A stretch of 64,000 nucleotides of DNA from Bacteroidales bacterium (GCA_024401695.1 JAKSKN010000003.1:1-64000); one strand, 5' to 3'. Shown: positions 51,515 to 61,187, numbered from the stretch's first letter. Translations and numbers: made by a program. The notes: a model not told the origin generated them from the sequence alone.

Positions 51515-54500
51515 ATGTCATTAGTTCACCTTCACGTCCATACGCAGTATTCCATCCTGGATGGCTTTTCAGCCATTCCGAAGCTGTTTGACAGGGCGGA
51601 GGAGCTCGGTATGCCTGCACTCGCCATCACCGACCACGGCAACCTCTACGGCGTGAAGGAATTTTTCAAGTACGCGGGCAAGCACCCCGGCATCAAGCCC
51701 ATCATCGGATGCGAAATCTACGTCACGCGCCACTATGACCACCGCCTGAAAGACAATGAGCACCGAGGTTACTACCACCTGATTCTTCTTGCGAAGAACT
51801 ATGACGGTTACAAGAACCTTATGAAGATCGTGTCAACCGGGCACATCGAAGGAAAATACTACGACAAGCCAAGGGTCACCCACGAAATCGTGGAACAATA
51901 CCACGAGAACCTCATATGCTGCTCTGCCTGCCTTGCCGGCGAGATTCCGAAGTGTATCATGGCAGGCGACCTTGACGGTGCCAGGAAGGCCATAGAATGG
52001 CATAAGAGCGTCTTCGGTGACGACTATTATCTCGAGGTCATGCTCCACGAGACACAGGTTTCCGGCATCCCCGCCGAAAGTCTGGAGAAAATCAGGGAGG
52101 TCGGTGACAGCCAGAAAATTGTAAACAAGGAAATCTTCAAGCTTTCCGAAGAGATGGGCGTTCCGGTGGTCGCAACCAATGACGTCCATTTCATACGCAA
52201 GGAGGACGGCCCCGTCCACGACCGGCTCATCTGCCTGACGACCAACGCCAACATAGACGACCCGAAGCGTCTGCGCTATACCCAGCAGGAGTTCCTTAAG
52301 AGCCGGGAAGAGATGGAAGAGCTGTTCCCGGGGCATCCTGAGGTTCTTGACAACACCCTCAAGGTTGCCGACAAGATAGAAGCCTATTCCATCGACCGCG
52401 ACCACGTCCTTCCGAAATACGAGATAGACAAGGATTTCCTTGCCGACATCGAATCACATCTCGAAAAATACAGGAGCGTGATCGAGGAAGGCAACTACAC
52501 AATCAAGAAAGACAAGAAGACCGGCGAAGTCATTTCCAGGACATATCGCGGCGACGAATTCTGCAGCTCGGTCGCCTATCTGTGCCACCTTACTTACGAA
52601 GGCGCCAGGAAACGTTACGGCGAAACCCTGAACGACGAGCAGGCGGAGCGTATCGATTTCGAGCTCAAGACCATCTGCCGAATGGGCTTCCCCGATTACT
52701 TCCTCATAGTTCAGGATTATATTGCCGCATCGAGGAAAGAAGGCTTCATGGTCGGGCCGGGACGTGGCTCGGCAGCCGGCTCCGTCGTCGCTTATTGCCT
52801 GGGCATCACCAACCTCGACCCTATCCGGTACAATCTCCTGTTCGAGCGTTTCCTCAATCCGGACCGAATCAGTATGCCGGATATCGATGTCGATTTTGAA
52901 AACCTCCTGGCCGCTCACGAATATGTAGAGAAGACCTATGGCTCAGACCACGTCTCCCGTGTCATCACCTTCGGCACAATGGCAGCCAAGAGCGCCATCA
53001 AGGATGTAGCCAGAATAAGCAACGTGAGCATCGACGAGTCGAACCGCCTCACCAAGATGGTTCCCGACCGCCTGAGTGAGAAGATTGAGAAGGAATATCC
53101 GTTCAACCCGAAACTTGACGAACTCAAGTCCGGTTTCAAGATGATAGAAAAGGATGTAGAGATTGACGACCCTGACAATCCTGAACAGAAGATTACCGTA
53201 AAGAAAACTTTCCAGAAGGGTATGGAAGACACCGATGTCAAGATTACCCTGAAGAACTGCTACCGTCTGGTGCCTGAGTTCAAGGAGGAGCTTGCCAATG
53301 GCCCGGAGATCAACAAGGAAGTCCTGTATTATGCGCAGCAGCTCGAAGGCAGCATCCGTCAGGTGGGAATGCACGCCTGCGCCACGATCATCGGCCGCGG
53401 CAACCTCACCGACTACATCCCGATCTGCCTTTCCACCGATAAGGAAACCGGCCAGCAGGTCTGGACCTCCCAATACGACGGCCATTACATCGAGGACGTG
53501 GGAATGCTCAAGATGGACTTCCTCGGACTCATAACCCTGCAGATCATCAAGGAATGCCAGAAGAACATAAAGCTCCGCTGGGGCAGGGAATTCGACATTG
53601 AGAACATTCCTATCGATGACAAGGAAGTTTTCGAACAATACGGCCGCGGCGACACCACGAGCGTGTTCCAGTTTGAATCCGGAGGTATGCGCGAATGGCT
53701 GCAGAAACTGCACCCTGAGCGCTTTGAGGACCTCATCGCGATGAATGCCCTTTACCGTCCGGGGCCGATGGACTATATTCCAGATTTCGTGGAACGCAAG
53801 CTCGGACACCAGAAGATTGAATACGACCTTCCGGAAATGGAAGAATTCCTGGCTGAGACCTATGGCGTCACTGTATATCAGGAGCAGGTGATGCTTCTCA
53901 GCCGCAAGCTTGCCAACTTCACCAAGGGCGAAGCCGACAAGCTGCGCAAGGCGATGGGAAAAAAGCAGATTGCAGTGATGCAGGAGCTCAAGGAGAAGTT
54001 CATGAAGAACGGAATGGGCAACGGCCATCCTGAGAAGACCCTCGACAAGATCTGGAAGGATTGGGAGAAGTTTGCCCAGTACGCTTTCAACAAGTCCCAC
54101 GCCACCTGCTATGCCTGGGTGAGCTATCAGACCGCCTGGCTCAAGTGCCATTACACTGCCGAGTTCCTCGCGGCCAACCTTTCGTGCAACCTTTCCAATA
54201 TGGAAGAGCTGAAGAAGGTTATGGCTGACTGCAAGCTGCACAAGGTCAAGGTTCTGAATCCGGATGTCAACGAAAGTCTTTCCCATTTCACGGTAAACAA
54301 GAGCGGAGAGATCCGCTTCGGTCTCGGCGGTCTCAAGGGCTTCGGCGACAACGTAGTCGAGGCGCTTCTGAAGGACCGCGAGGAAAACGGACCATTCTCC
54401 GATGTATGGGACTTTATGGAACGCCTCTCCGGCAGCGTGAACCGCCGTGCACTGGAGACGCTGGTATGTTCGGGAGCGTTTGATTCCTTCGGCTGCAAGC

Positions 54501-55363
54501 GCAGCCAGTTCTTCTCACCCTGCAAGGACGGAGAACTGTTCATCGATGCCCTGGCACACTACGCCGACCTCTACCGCAACGACACTATGGACAGCGCATC
54601 GTCTCTGTTCGGCGAGATGGAGGAGATGAAGCCGGTCCGTCCGGAAATGCCTGAATCCTCAGGGGAGGAAGACATCCTCGCACTCCTCCAGCAAGAGAAG
54701 GAATATGTCGGGATGTATCTTTCCTCACATCCTCTCGACCGCTACCGTTTCGAGATCGAGACCTTCACCGACTGCTCTCTGGGCGGTCTTCAGATTGCAA
54801 TTGATGAATGTGAGCGCGAGAAGAAGGGACGCAAGGTCAAGGTTGCCGGTATGATCACCGACATCAAGAACATCACGACAAAGTCCGGCTCCCCGGGTGC
54901 CAAAGTCATCATCGAAGATTACGACGGACCTTACGAGATCGCCCTCTTCGGAAAGGACTACCAGGCATACCTGCCGTTCATGCAGCTTCACGCCAACCTT
55001 TACATCGACGGCGAGATAGGTGAAAAGTATTACATCAAACCGGAAGACCGCGCCCAGGGCAAAACCGCCCCTTACGGCTTCAAGATCAAGAAAATCGACC
55101 TTCTCGGGAATGTCGCGCAGACATATGTCACCGGAATGACGGTCAACCTGGACACGTCAATGCTTTCTCCGGAATTCCGCAAGAAGCTCGTTTCTGTCCT
55201 GAAGAGCTCGAAGGGCGGCACGCAATTGACTCTGCACCTCATCGACAAGGAGACGGGCTATGCCCTGGATTTCTATTCCAAGAAATTCCCGGTAGACGTC
55301 AACGCCGACTTCCTGGACTCCATCAGGCAGCTCGGCCTCAGCTACTCGGTCAGCAGAAAATAA
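51515..55363 (+). CDS. dnaE: DNA polymerase III alpha subunit
   Basis: A 1282-residue replicative polymerase of the DnaE type. The N-terminal PHP domain starts HLHVHTQYSILDG; the polymerase core has GPGRGSAAGSVVAYCLGI and the catalytic Asp pair in MPDIDVDF near residue 455; then the fingers with RPGPMDYIPDFVERK, the YQEQVMLL and FNKSHATCYAWVSYQTAWLK blocks; tandem HhH and an OB-fold near the C-terminus (VKVAGMITDIKNITTKSGSPGAKVIIEDYDG-type region). The ATG at 51515 starts at the PHP domain, just behind the promoter box, and is preferred over a longer frame from 51467 that runs through the secDF terminator. Confidence 0.97.
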   Translation: MSLVHLHVHTQYSILDGFSAIPKLFDRAEELGMPALAITDHGNLYGVKEFFKYAGKHPGIKPIIGCEIYVTRHYDHRLKDNEHRGYYHLILLAKNYDGYKNLMKIVSTGHIEGKYYDKPRVTHEIVEQYHENLICCSACLAGEIPKCIMAGDLDGARKAIEWHKSVFGDDYYLEVMLHETQVSGIPAESLEKIREVGDSQKIVNKEIFKLSEEMGVPVVATNDVHFIRKEDGPVHDRLICLTTNANIDDPKRLRYTQQEFLKSREEMEELFPGHPEVLDNTLKVADKIEAYSIDRDHVLPKYEIDKDFLADIESHLEKYRSVIEEGNYTIKKDKKTGEVISRTYRGDEFCSSVAYLCHLTYEGARKRYGETLNDEQAERIDFELKTICRMGFPDYFLIVQDYIAASRKEGFMVGPGRGSAAGSVVAYCLGITNLDPIRYNLLFERFLNPDRISMPDIDVDFENLLAAHEYVEKTYGSDHVSRVITFGTMAAKSAIKDVARISNVSIDESNRLTKMVPDRLSEKIEKEYPFNPKLDELKSGFKMIEKDVEIDDPDNPEQKITVKKTFQKGMEDTDVKITLKNCYRLVPEFKEELANGPEINKEVLYYAQQLEGSIRQVGMHACATIIGRGNLTDYIPICLSTDKETGQQVWTSQYDGHYIEDVGMLKMDFLGLITLQIIKECQKNIKLRWGREFDIENIPIDDKEVFEQYGRGDTTSVFQFESGGMREWLQKLHPERFEDLIAMNALYRPGPMDYIPDFVERKLGHQKIEYDLPEMEEFLAETYGVTVYQEQVMLLSRKLANFTKGEADKLRKAMGKKQIAVMQELKEKFMKNGMGNGHPEKTLDKIWKDWEKFAQYAFNKSHATCYAWVSYQTAWLKCHYTAEFLAANLSCNLSNMEELKKVMADCKLHKVKVLNPDVNESLSHFTVNKSGEIRFGLGGLKGFGDNVVEALLKDREENGPFSDVWDFMERLSGSVNRRALETLVCSGAFDSFGCKRSQFFSPCKDGELFIDALAHYADLYRNDTMDSASSLFGEMEEMKPVRPEMPESSGEEDILALLQQEKEYVGMYLSSHPLDRYRFEIETFTDCSLGGLQIAIDECEREKKGRKVKVAGMITDIKNITTKSGSPGAKVIIEDYDGPYEIALFGKDYQAYLPFMQLHANLYIDGEIGEKYYIKPEDRAQGKTAPYGFKIKKIDLLGNVAQTYVTGMTVNLDTSMLSPEFRKKLVSVLKSSKGGTQLTLHLIDKETGYALDFYSKKFPVDVNADFLDSIRQLGLSYSVSRK

Positions 55364-55375
55364 ACTAACCACGAT

Positions 55376-57163
55376 ATGCTTTCTTTCATACTCGCAGCGG
55401 CCATCGGTGTTCTCCAGCCGCAGATAATCAATATCCAGGACCGTACGCAGACCTCGCTTGACGGGGATTGGGACTACCTTGTCGACCAGTTTGCCAACGG
55501 TTACCTGGACTATCGCCAGAATCCTATGCCCGCAGGCAACACCTTTTTCGCCGACAGGCATTTCTTCACTGACCAGACACGTCTGGTCGAATATGACTTT
55601 GACGCCGCTGAAAAAATGAAAGTGCCGGGCGACTGGAACACGCAGGGCGACAAATTCTATTATTTCGAGGGCACGATCTGGTTCCGACGCGTGTTCGAAG
55701 CTGATCCCCAGCCTGGAAAACGCTATTTCATACACTTCGGCGCAGTGAATTACGAAGCTGTCGCCGGCCTCAACGGCAAGATTCTCGGCACACACAAGGG
55801 CGGATTCACCCCTTTTGACCTTGAAGTCACAGGACTTCTGAAGAAGGGCAGCAACTCCCTTATCGTCAGAGTCGACAACACCCGCCACCCGGATGGAGTA
55901 CCGATGCAGAACTTCGACTGGTGGAACTACGGCGGCATCACCCGCAGCGTCTGTCTCGTGGAAGCTCCAGAAACCTTTGTGCGGGATTATTTCGTCCGTC
56001 TCTCTGCCGACGGCAAGGGGGTCGAAGGCTGGGTACAGCTTGACGGGGCCAGCAGGGAGGCTGTCGCATCCGTTGAGATTCCGGAGCTTGGCATCCGCAC
56101 GGAAACAAACGCTGACGGCATCTCCGGCAAGGCCACATTCTGCGCACAGTTCAAGAAAAAGAAGCAGCCGGAACGCTGGAGCCCGGAAAATCCACGGCTT
56201 TATGAAGTGAAAATAGCCTCCGGCGAAGATTCCATCACCGACAGAATCGGCTTCCGTACCATAGAGACAAAAGGCTGCAAGATCCTTATCAACGGGAAAG
56301 AAACCTTCCTTAAGGGGGTTGCCATCCACGAAGAGATACCTTTCGCTCCGTCCGGCAGGGCATTCAGCGAAGAGCACGCCCGCATCACGCTCGGCCTCGC
56401 CAAGGAGATGGGCTGCAATTTCGTACGTCTAGCCCACTACCCTCACAACGAGAATATGGTAAGGGTGGCCGAGGAGATGGGAATTATGGTCTGGGACGAA
56501 ATCCCGGTCTATTGGGCTATCGACTGGAGCAACCGGGAAACCTATGAAAACGCCGAGAACCAGCTGGCCGAGATGATCACGCGCGACAAGAACCGCGCAA
56601 ATGTCATTATCTGGTCCGTATCGAACGAAACGCCGCGTTCAAAGGCAAGACTGGACTTCCTTACCGGTCTGATCGCAAAGGCCCGTGAAATGGACCCTAC
56701 GCGCCTTGTTTCGTCCGCAATGGAAAAGGACGAACCGGAACCCGGACATATGACAGTCAAGGACGACCTCATCGACTACGTTGACCTCATCAGCTATAAC
56801 CAGTATGTCGGATGGTACGACGGCGATTTCGAGAAATGCGACCGCGTTTACTGGACATTCCCTGTGGAGAAGCCCGTCATCATCACGGAATTCGGCGGAG
56901 GCGCCAAATTCGGCCGCCACGGCGCAGTCACAGACCGCTTTACTGAAGAATACCAGGCAAAACTGTACGAGAAGAACATAGAGATGCTCTCGCGCATTCC
57001 CGAACTTGCCGGCGCATCGCCCTGGATCCTGAAGGATTTCCGGTCGCCGCGACGCCAGCTGAACGGTATCCAGGATGAATTCAACCGCAAGGGACTGGTC
57101 TCCGAGAACGGTGAAAAGAAGAAGGCTTTCTTCATCATGCAGGAATGGTACAGCAGGAAATAA
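55376..57163 (+). CDS. GH2 beta-glucuronidase
   Basis: A 595-residue GH2 enzyme with sugar-binding, Ig-like and TIM-barrel domains. The acid/base Glu is in IIWSVSNETP near residue 416 and the nucleophile Glu in PVIITEFGGGA near residue 503. The segment EFNRKGLV near residue 569 has the N-x-K pair that contacts the carboxylate in beta-glucuronidases and is absent from beta-galactosidases, so glucuronidase is the best call. A hydrophobic N-terminus of about 13 residues may be a short signal peptide. No long active-site loop of the E. coli type is evident. It starts 12 nt after dnaE and is followed by an oxidoreductase, perhaps cotranscribed. Confidence 0.88.
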   Translation: MLSFILAAAIGVLQPQIINIQDRTQTSLDGDWDYLVDQFANGYLDYRQNPMPAGNTFFADRHFFTDQTRLVEYDFDAAEKMKVPGDWNTQGDKFYYFEGTIWFRRVFEADPQPGKRYFIHFGAVNYEAVAGLNGKILGTHKGGFTPFDLEVTGLLKKGSNSLIVRVDNTRHPDGVPMQNFDWWNYGGITRSVCLVEAPETFVRDYFVRLSADGKGVEGWVQLDGASREAVASVEIPELGIRTETNADGISGKATFCAQFKKKKQPERWSPENPRLYEVKIASGEDSITDRIGFRTIETKGCKILINGKETFLKGVAIHEEIPFAPSGRAFSEEHARITLGLAKEMGCNFVRLAHYPHNENMVRVAEEMGIMVWDEIPVYWAIDWSNRETYENAENQLAEMITRDKNRANVIIWSVSNETPRSKARLDFLTGLIAKAREMDPTRLVSSAMEKDEPEPGHMTVKDDLIDYVDLISYNQYVGWYDGDFEKCDRVYWTFPVEKPVIITEFGGGAKFGRHGAVTDRFTEEYQAKLYEKNIEMLSRIPELAGASPWILKDFRSPRRQLNGIQDEFNRKGLVSENGEKKKAFFIMQEWYSRK

Positions 57164-57181
57164 CACAAAAACAATAGCACA

Positions 57182-58171
57182 ATGAAATACACTAAATTTA
57201 GAATCGGCATCATCGGCGCAGGATGGATTGCCGACAAGATGGCCGAAACCCTTACCGGCCTCGCTGGAGATTACGAAAAATATGCGATTGCTTCCCGTGA
57301 CCTCGACAAGGCCCGGGCCTTTGCCTCACAATGGGGATTCACCAAGGCATACGGATCCTATAAAGAACTTGTCGAGGACCCTGAGGTTGACCTTGTCTAC
57401 ATAGCCACCCCGCATTCCCACCATCTGGAGCACGCCAGCCTCGCCATCGAAGCAGGCAAGCCAGTTCTCTGCGAGAAGGCCTTCACCGCCAACGCCCGCC
57501 AGGCGGAGCAGCTGCTCGACCTTGCACATAAGAAGGGTGTGTTCATCACCGAAGCAATATGGACGAGATATATGCCTCTTTCCCTGAAAGTCCGGGAAAT
57601 CATTGAAAACGGTACCATAGGAGAGCCTTTGCAGCTGTCGGCAAGCCTCTGCTACCCTATGATGGAGAAGCCGCGCATAGTGCGCCCGGATCTGGCCGGA
57701 GGTGCATTGCTTGACCTCGGAGTATACTGCATCCACTTCGCAAGGATGTATTTCGGCAGTGACATCGAGCAGACCGTCTCTTCCTGCCGGCTTCTTGAAA
57801 GCGGTATGGACTATTACAACCAGGAAACCCTCTACTACAGGGACGGACGCGTGGCCAACCTTCAGTCAAGTGCAATGTCGCGCTGCAACAGGCAGGGACT
57901 TATCACCGGCAGCAACGGATTCATCGTCGTCGACAATGTGAACTGCCCGGAAGGTGTGCACGTTTACAACCTTGACTATCAGCTTACGGCGGAGTACTTC
58001 CCACCGAAAGGGCAGGTTACAGGATATGAGTACCAGGTCATCGCCTCACGCGAAGCCATTCAGGCCGGCCTGCTTGAATCGCCGTTCATCACGCATAACG
58101 AAACACTCGACGTGATGAGGCAGATGGATGCCCTTCGCGCCGAGTGGGGTGTCAAATATCCTTTCGATTAG
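57182..58171 (+). CDS. Gfo/Idh/MocA-family NAD(P)-dependent oxidoreductase
   Basis: A 329-residue protein with an N-terminal Rossmann motif IGIIGAGWIADKMAE and the family Lys in GKPVLCEKAFTAN near residues 95-107, which corresponds to the EKP motif (EKA here). A C-terminal alpha/beta substrate domain carries DLAGGALLDLGVYCIHFARMYFG. Such enzymes oxidise or reduce sugar-like substrates and include trans-1,2-dihydrobenzene-1,2-diol dehydrogenase relatives. It lies 18 nt after the beta-glucuronidase and could act on a released sugar or uronic acid; that link is inference. Its stop is 6 nt from the convergent glyS stop. Confidence 0.9.
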   Translation: MKYTKFRIGIIGAGWIADKMAETLTGLAGDYEKYAIASRDLDKARAFASQWGFTKAYGSYKELVEDPEVDLVYIATPHSHHLEHASLAIEAGKPVLCEKAFTANARQAEQLLDLAHKKGVFITEAIWTRYMPLSLKVREIIENGTIGEPLQLSASLCYPMMEKPRIVRPDLAGGALLDLGVYCIHFARMYFGSDIEQTVSSCRLLESGMDYYNQETLYYRDGRVANLQSSAMSRCNRQGLITGSNGFIVVDNVNCPEGVHVYNLDYQLTAEYFPPKGQVTGYEYQVIASREAIQAGLLESPFITHNETLDVMRQMDALRAEWGVKYPFD

Positions 58172-58177
58172 GAATCT

Positions 58178-59716
58178 CTACAGATTGCGGAGGAGGATGT
58201 TCAGATCCACCTTCTTGCGGATCATCTCCTTAAGTTCTGCGATCGGGACGCGCTGCTGCTGCATCGTGTCGCGGTCGCGTACGGTTACGCAGCGGTCGGT
58301 GAGTGAATCGTGGTCAACGGTTATGCAGAACGGTGTTCCGATTGCATCCTGACGGCGATAGCGCTTGCCGATGGAGTCCTTCTCTTCATACTGGCAGTTG
58401 AAGTCGTACTTGAGGTCATTCATTATCTCCTGTGCGAGTTCAGGAAGGCCATCCTTCTTGATAAGCGGCAGAACGGCAGCCTTGACCGGTGCGAGAGGGG
58501 CAGGGATGCTGAGAACCACGCGGCTTTCGCCGTTTTCAAGCTGTTCTTCCTTGTATGAGTTGCTCAGAACGGCAAGGACCATACGGTCAACGCCGATGGA
58601 AGTCTCGATTACATATGGGGTGTATGCAGCATTCTCTTCAGGATCGAAGTATTCGATCTTCTTGCCTGAGAACTTGGCGTGATTGCCAAGGTCGAAGTTG
58701 GTGCGGCTGTGGATACCTTCAAGCTCCTTGAAGCCGAACGGGAACTTGAACTCGATGTCGGTAGCGGCATTTGCGTAGTGGGCAAGTTTCTCGTGGTCGT
58801 GGAAACGATAGTTATCCGCACCCATTCCGATATTGACGTGCCACTTCATTCGAGTTTCCTTCCACTTTGCGAACCAGTCGAGCTCGGTGCCCGGCTTGAT
58901 GAAGAACTGCATCTCCATCTGCTCGAACTCACGCATACGGAAAATGAACTGGCGGGCAACGATCTCATTGCGGAACGCCTTGCCGATCTGTGCGATACCG
59001 AAAGGAATCTTCATACGGCCGGTCTTCTGGACATTGAGATAGTTCACGAAAATACCCTGTGCGGTCTCAGGACGGAGATAGATCTTGTTCTCGCCGTCTG
59101 ATGTGCTGCCCATTGATGTGCTGAACATAAGGTTGAACTGGCGCACGTCAGTCCAGTTGCAGGTGCCGCTGATAGGGCATACGATATTGCAATCGTAGAT
59201 GATTTTGCGGTACTCTTCGAAATCCGACGCCTGCTCGGCTTTCACGTAGCGGTCGTGAACCTCGTCGTACTTGGCCTGCTCGCGGAGGACATTTGGATTT
59301 GTTGCACGGAACTGCGCTTCGTCGAAATTCTCGCCGAATTTCTTGCGGCCCTTCTCTACTTCCTTCTCGACTTTTTCCTCGAGCTTTCCAAGATAGTCCT
59401 CGATGAGGACGTCGGCGCGATAGCGCTTCTTTGAATCCTTGTTGTCGATGAGAGGGTCGTTGAAGGCGTCAACGTGTCCGGATGCCTTCCAGATTGTAGG
59501 ATGCATGAATATGCAGGAATCTATGCCCACGATATTCTCGTTGAGGCGAGTCATTGCATTCCACCAATACTGCTTGATGTTGTTCTTGAGCTCCGAACCC
59601 ATCTGGCCGTAATCATATACAGCTGCGAGACCGTCATAGATTTCACTGGATGGGAAAATGAAGCCGTACTCCTTGCAGTGTGCAACAAGTACCTTGAAAA
59701 GTTCGTCCTGTGTCAT
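58178..59716 (-). CDS. glyS: glycyl-tRNA synthetase (dimeric, single-chain type)
   Basis: A 512-residue class II synthetase of the eukaryote/Gram-positive-like homodimeric form. Recognisable blocks are AVYDYGQMGSELKNNIKQYWW, LRPETAQGIFVNYLNV, FGIAQIGKAFRNEIVARQFIFRMREFEQMEMQFF (motif 2 region) and VIETSIGVDRMVLAVL (motif 3), followed by an anticodon-binding domain. It charges tRNA-Gly in the cytosol; a tRNA-Gly gene lies elsewhere in the window. Own promoter box 37 nt upstream, divergent from the ThiL-like gene. Confidence 0.96.
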   Translation of the reverse strand: MTQDELFKVLVAHCKEYGFIFPSSEIYDGLAAVYDYGQMGSELKNNIKQYWWNAMTRLNENIVGIDSCIFMHPTIWKASGHVDAFNDPLIDNKDSKKRYRADVLIEDYLGKLEEKVEKEVEKGRKKFGENFDEAQFRATNPNVLREQAKYDEVHDRYVKAEQASDFEEYRKIIYDCNIVCPISGTCNWTDVRQFNLMFSTSMGSTSDGENKIYLRPETAQGIFVNYLNVQKTGRMKIPFGIAQIGKAFRNEIVARQFIFRMREFEQMEMQFFIKPGTELDWFAKWKETRMKWHVNIGMGADNYRFHDHEKLAHYANAATDIEFKFPFGFKELEGIHSRTNFDLGNHAKFSGKKIEYFDPEENAAYTPYVIETSIGVDRMVLAVLSNSYKEEQLENGESRVVLSIPAPLAPVKAAVLPLIKKDGLPELAQEIMNDLKYDFNCQYEEKDSIGKRYRRQDAIGTPFCITVDHDSLTDRCVTVRDRDTMQQQRVPIAELKEMIRKKVDLNILLRNL

Positions 59717-59753
59717 ATCTAACTGATTTTTTTACTTTCTAGCCTAGGAAGTG

Positions 59754-59761
59754 CAAAGTTA
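59754..59761 (-). promoter_or_regulatory. glyS promoter box
   Basis: TAACTTTG on the minus strand fits TAnnTTTG and ends 37 nt before the glyS ATG. Confidence 0.55.
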
Positions 59762-59791
59762 ACAAAAGTTCGTTAATGTGTTCTCTTTTAC

Positions 59792-59799
59792 TATCTTTG
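59792..59799 (+). promoter_or_regulatory. promoter box for the ThiL-like gene
   Basis: TATCTTTG fits TAnnTTTG, with TTCG (one mismatch) 19 nt upstream at 59769-59772. It ends 4 nt before the ATG at 59804. Confidence 0.6.
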
Positions 59800-59803
59800 T
59801 ATC

Positions 59804-60775
59804 ATGCAAAAGACATTCGCAGACCTCGGCCGCGTGGCGGCCGTCAAAGAACTTTTCGAGGGAACGGGCTATCAGCCTTTCAACGAGCCCCTTTTCACAG
59901 ACACCGCAAAGGCGGGTTATGCCACCACTTCCAACAAAGTCCTGCTTGAGGGCATCGACTTCAATCTCGAGTATTTCCCGCTCAAGCATCTCGGCTACAA
60001 GAGCGTCCTCGCGGCCACCGGAGAGCTTTATGCCGTCCGATCAACCCCGAAAACGCTTGCGGTTGTCCTCGGAATATCGGCAAAACTCGATTTCGAACAG
60101 GTCAAGGAGCTCTGGAGCGGAATCGTGACTGCAGCAAAGGAGCACTGCTACGAAAGTCTCAGCCTCGAACTCCAGCCGTCGAAGAACGGACTTTGCATCA
60201 GCGTCACCGCCACAGGTGTGGAGCCGGCCGGAATCAGCCGTCCGAAAGCTCAGAGTATGGACATCATCTGCGTCAGCGGACGCCTCGGCGCAGCCTATCT
60301 CGGCCAGCAGGTACTGGAGCACAAGCCCGATGAACTTGAAAAATACAAGATGATGCTGGCAGCATACCTCAAACCCGAACTTGAAGCGCAGCTGCCGCAG
60401 CAGCTCACCGATGCCGGAGTTAACCCTTCTTTCGGCTATTTCGTGGGCAGGGGCCTGTCAGACGCCGTCCTGCGCCTCAACCGCGACAGCGGCTTCGGCG
60501 TGAAAATATACGCCGACAAGATTCCTTTCGAGGGCAACAGTTTCTCTCTCGGCAAAGAAATGAACATCGACCCGATCTCAGCCGCTATGAACGGCGGAGA
60601 CGACTATGTGGTTCTATTTGTGATTCCAAGCGCCGAATATGAGAAATTCAGCAGGGAATTCAAGACTTTCGAGGCTGTCGGCCACCTTGCGCAGCCGGAA
60701 GTCGGTGCAGTTCTTGTCTCCCCTGACGGTCTCGAGCATCCCGTATCTGCTCCGGGGTGGAACACGGAAGACTAG
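59804..60775 (+). CDS. ThiL-like/AIR-synthase-fold protein with lost kinase motifs
   Basis: A 323-residue protein aligned with thiamine-monophosphate kinase over its length: LLEGIDFNLEYFPLKHLGYKSVLAATGELYAVRSTP, then SMDIICVSGRLGAAYLGQQVL, GRGLSDAVLRLN and MNGGDDYVVLFV. However, the N-terminal GxGDDA metal/ATP motif is absent (FTDTAKAGYATTS stands there), the SD of NxSDxxAMG is GE, and no GGDT follows the second domain. These Asp residues bind the magnesium ions of ThiL. It is therefore a ThiL relative that may not be a kinase. No thiamine genes are adjacent. It overlaps the convergent folK by 116 nt. Confidence 0.7.
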   Translation: MQKTFADLGRVAAVKELFEGTGYQPFNEPLFTDTAKAGYATTSNKVLLEGIDFNLEYFPLKHLGYKSVLAATGELYAVRSTPKTLAVVLGISAKLDFEQVKELWSGIVTAAKEHCYESLSLELQPSKNGLCISVTATGVEPAGISRPKAQSMDIICVSGRLGAAYLGQQVLEHKPDELEKYKMMLAAYLKPELEAQLPQQLTDAGVNPSFGYFVGRGLSDAVLRLNRDSGFGVKIYADKIPFEGNSFSLGKEMNIDPISAAMNGGDDYVVLFVIPSAEYEKFSREFKTFEAVGHLAQPEVGAVLVSPDGLEHPVSAPGWNTED

Positions 60776-61178
60776 ACAGAAGTTCCTTGACATATGGACG
60801 CGTCAAGATTTGAGGATGAGGAATTGTAAGCGTTTGAGTGTCAACCACCGTCCTTCCGTACAGAAGGATGTCTATGTCGATTATCCTGTCGTGGAAAACC
60901 CTGTTGCCACCGCTGTCATATTCAGGGACGTCAGTCCGGCCCATCAGAGCCTCGATCTGCTTGCAGATTTTCAAGATGGTATATGGGCGTTTCCGACTTT
61001 CATAGACAACGACGCAATTCAAAAAGTCGGGGCCGTCAAAGCCGCAGGCTTCTGTATTGATTGTGGGTGATTGGGCAAAACGGGGGCCGAAGGAGGCATC
61101 AAGCAGCGAGAGGGCCTGTTCAATGTTGCCCTCTCTGTCACCAAGATTGGTTCCAAGTGCCAGAAACAGTTTTGCCAT
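60660..61178 (-). CDS. folK: HPPK, 6-hydroxymethyl-dihydropterin pyrophosphokinase
   Basis: A 172-residue FolK: LALGTNLGDREGNIEQAL at the N-terminus, FLNCVVVYESRKRPYTIL, and the catalytic region NRVFHDRIIDIDILLYG with the two magnesium-binding Asp residues, then IPHPQILTRPYV. The HPPK core ends near residue 140; the last roughly 30 residues are polar, Arg/Gln-rich and encoded antisense to the ThiL-like gene, so they look like an accidental extension. It catalyses pyrophosphorylation in folate synthesis. Last gene of the sufS-sufE-DUF59-folK run, 9 nt after the DUF59 gene. Confidence 0.92.
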   Translation of the reverse strand: MAKLFLALGTNLGDREGNIEQALSLLDASFGPRFAQSPTINTEACGFDGPDFLNCVVVYESRKRPYTILKICKQIEALMGRTDVPEYDSGGNRVFHDRIIDIDILLYGRTVVDTQTLTIPHPQILTRPYVKELLSSLPCSTPEQIRDARDRQGRQELHRLPAAQGGRQPRKS

Positions 61179-61187
61179 TAAGTGTGA

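Noticed and set aside
60776-61177. Plus-strand open frames after the ThiL-like gene
   Set aside because: They are antisense to folK, which has complete HPPK motifs.
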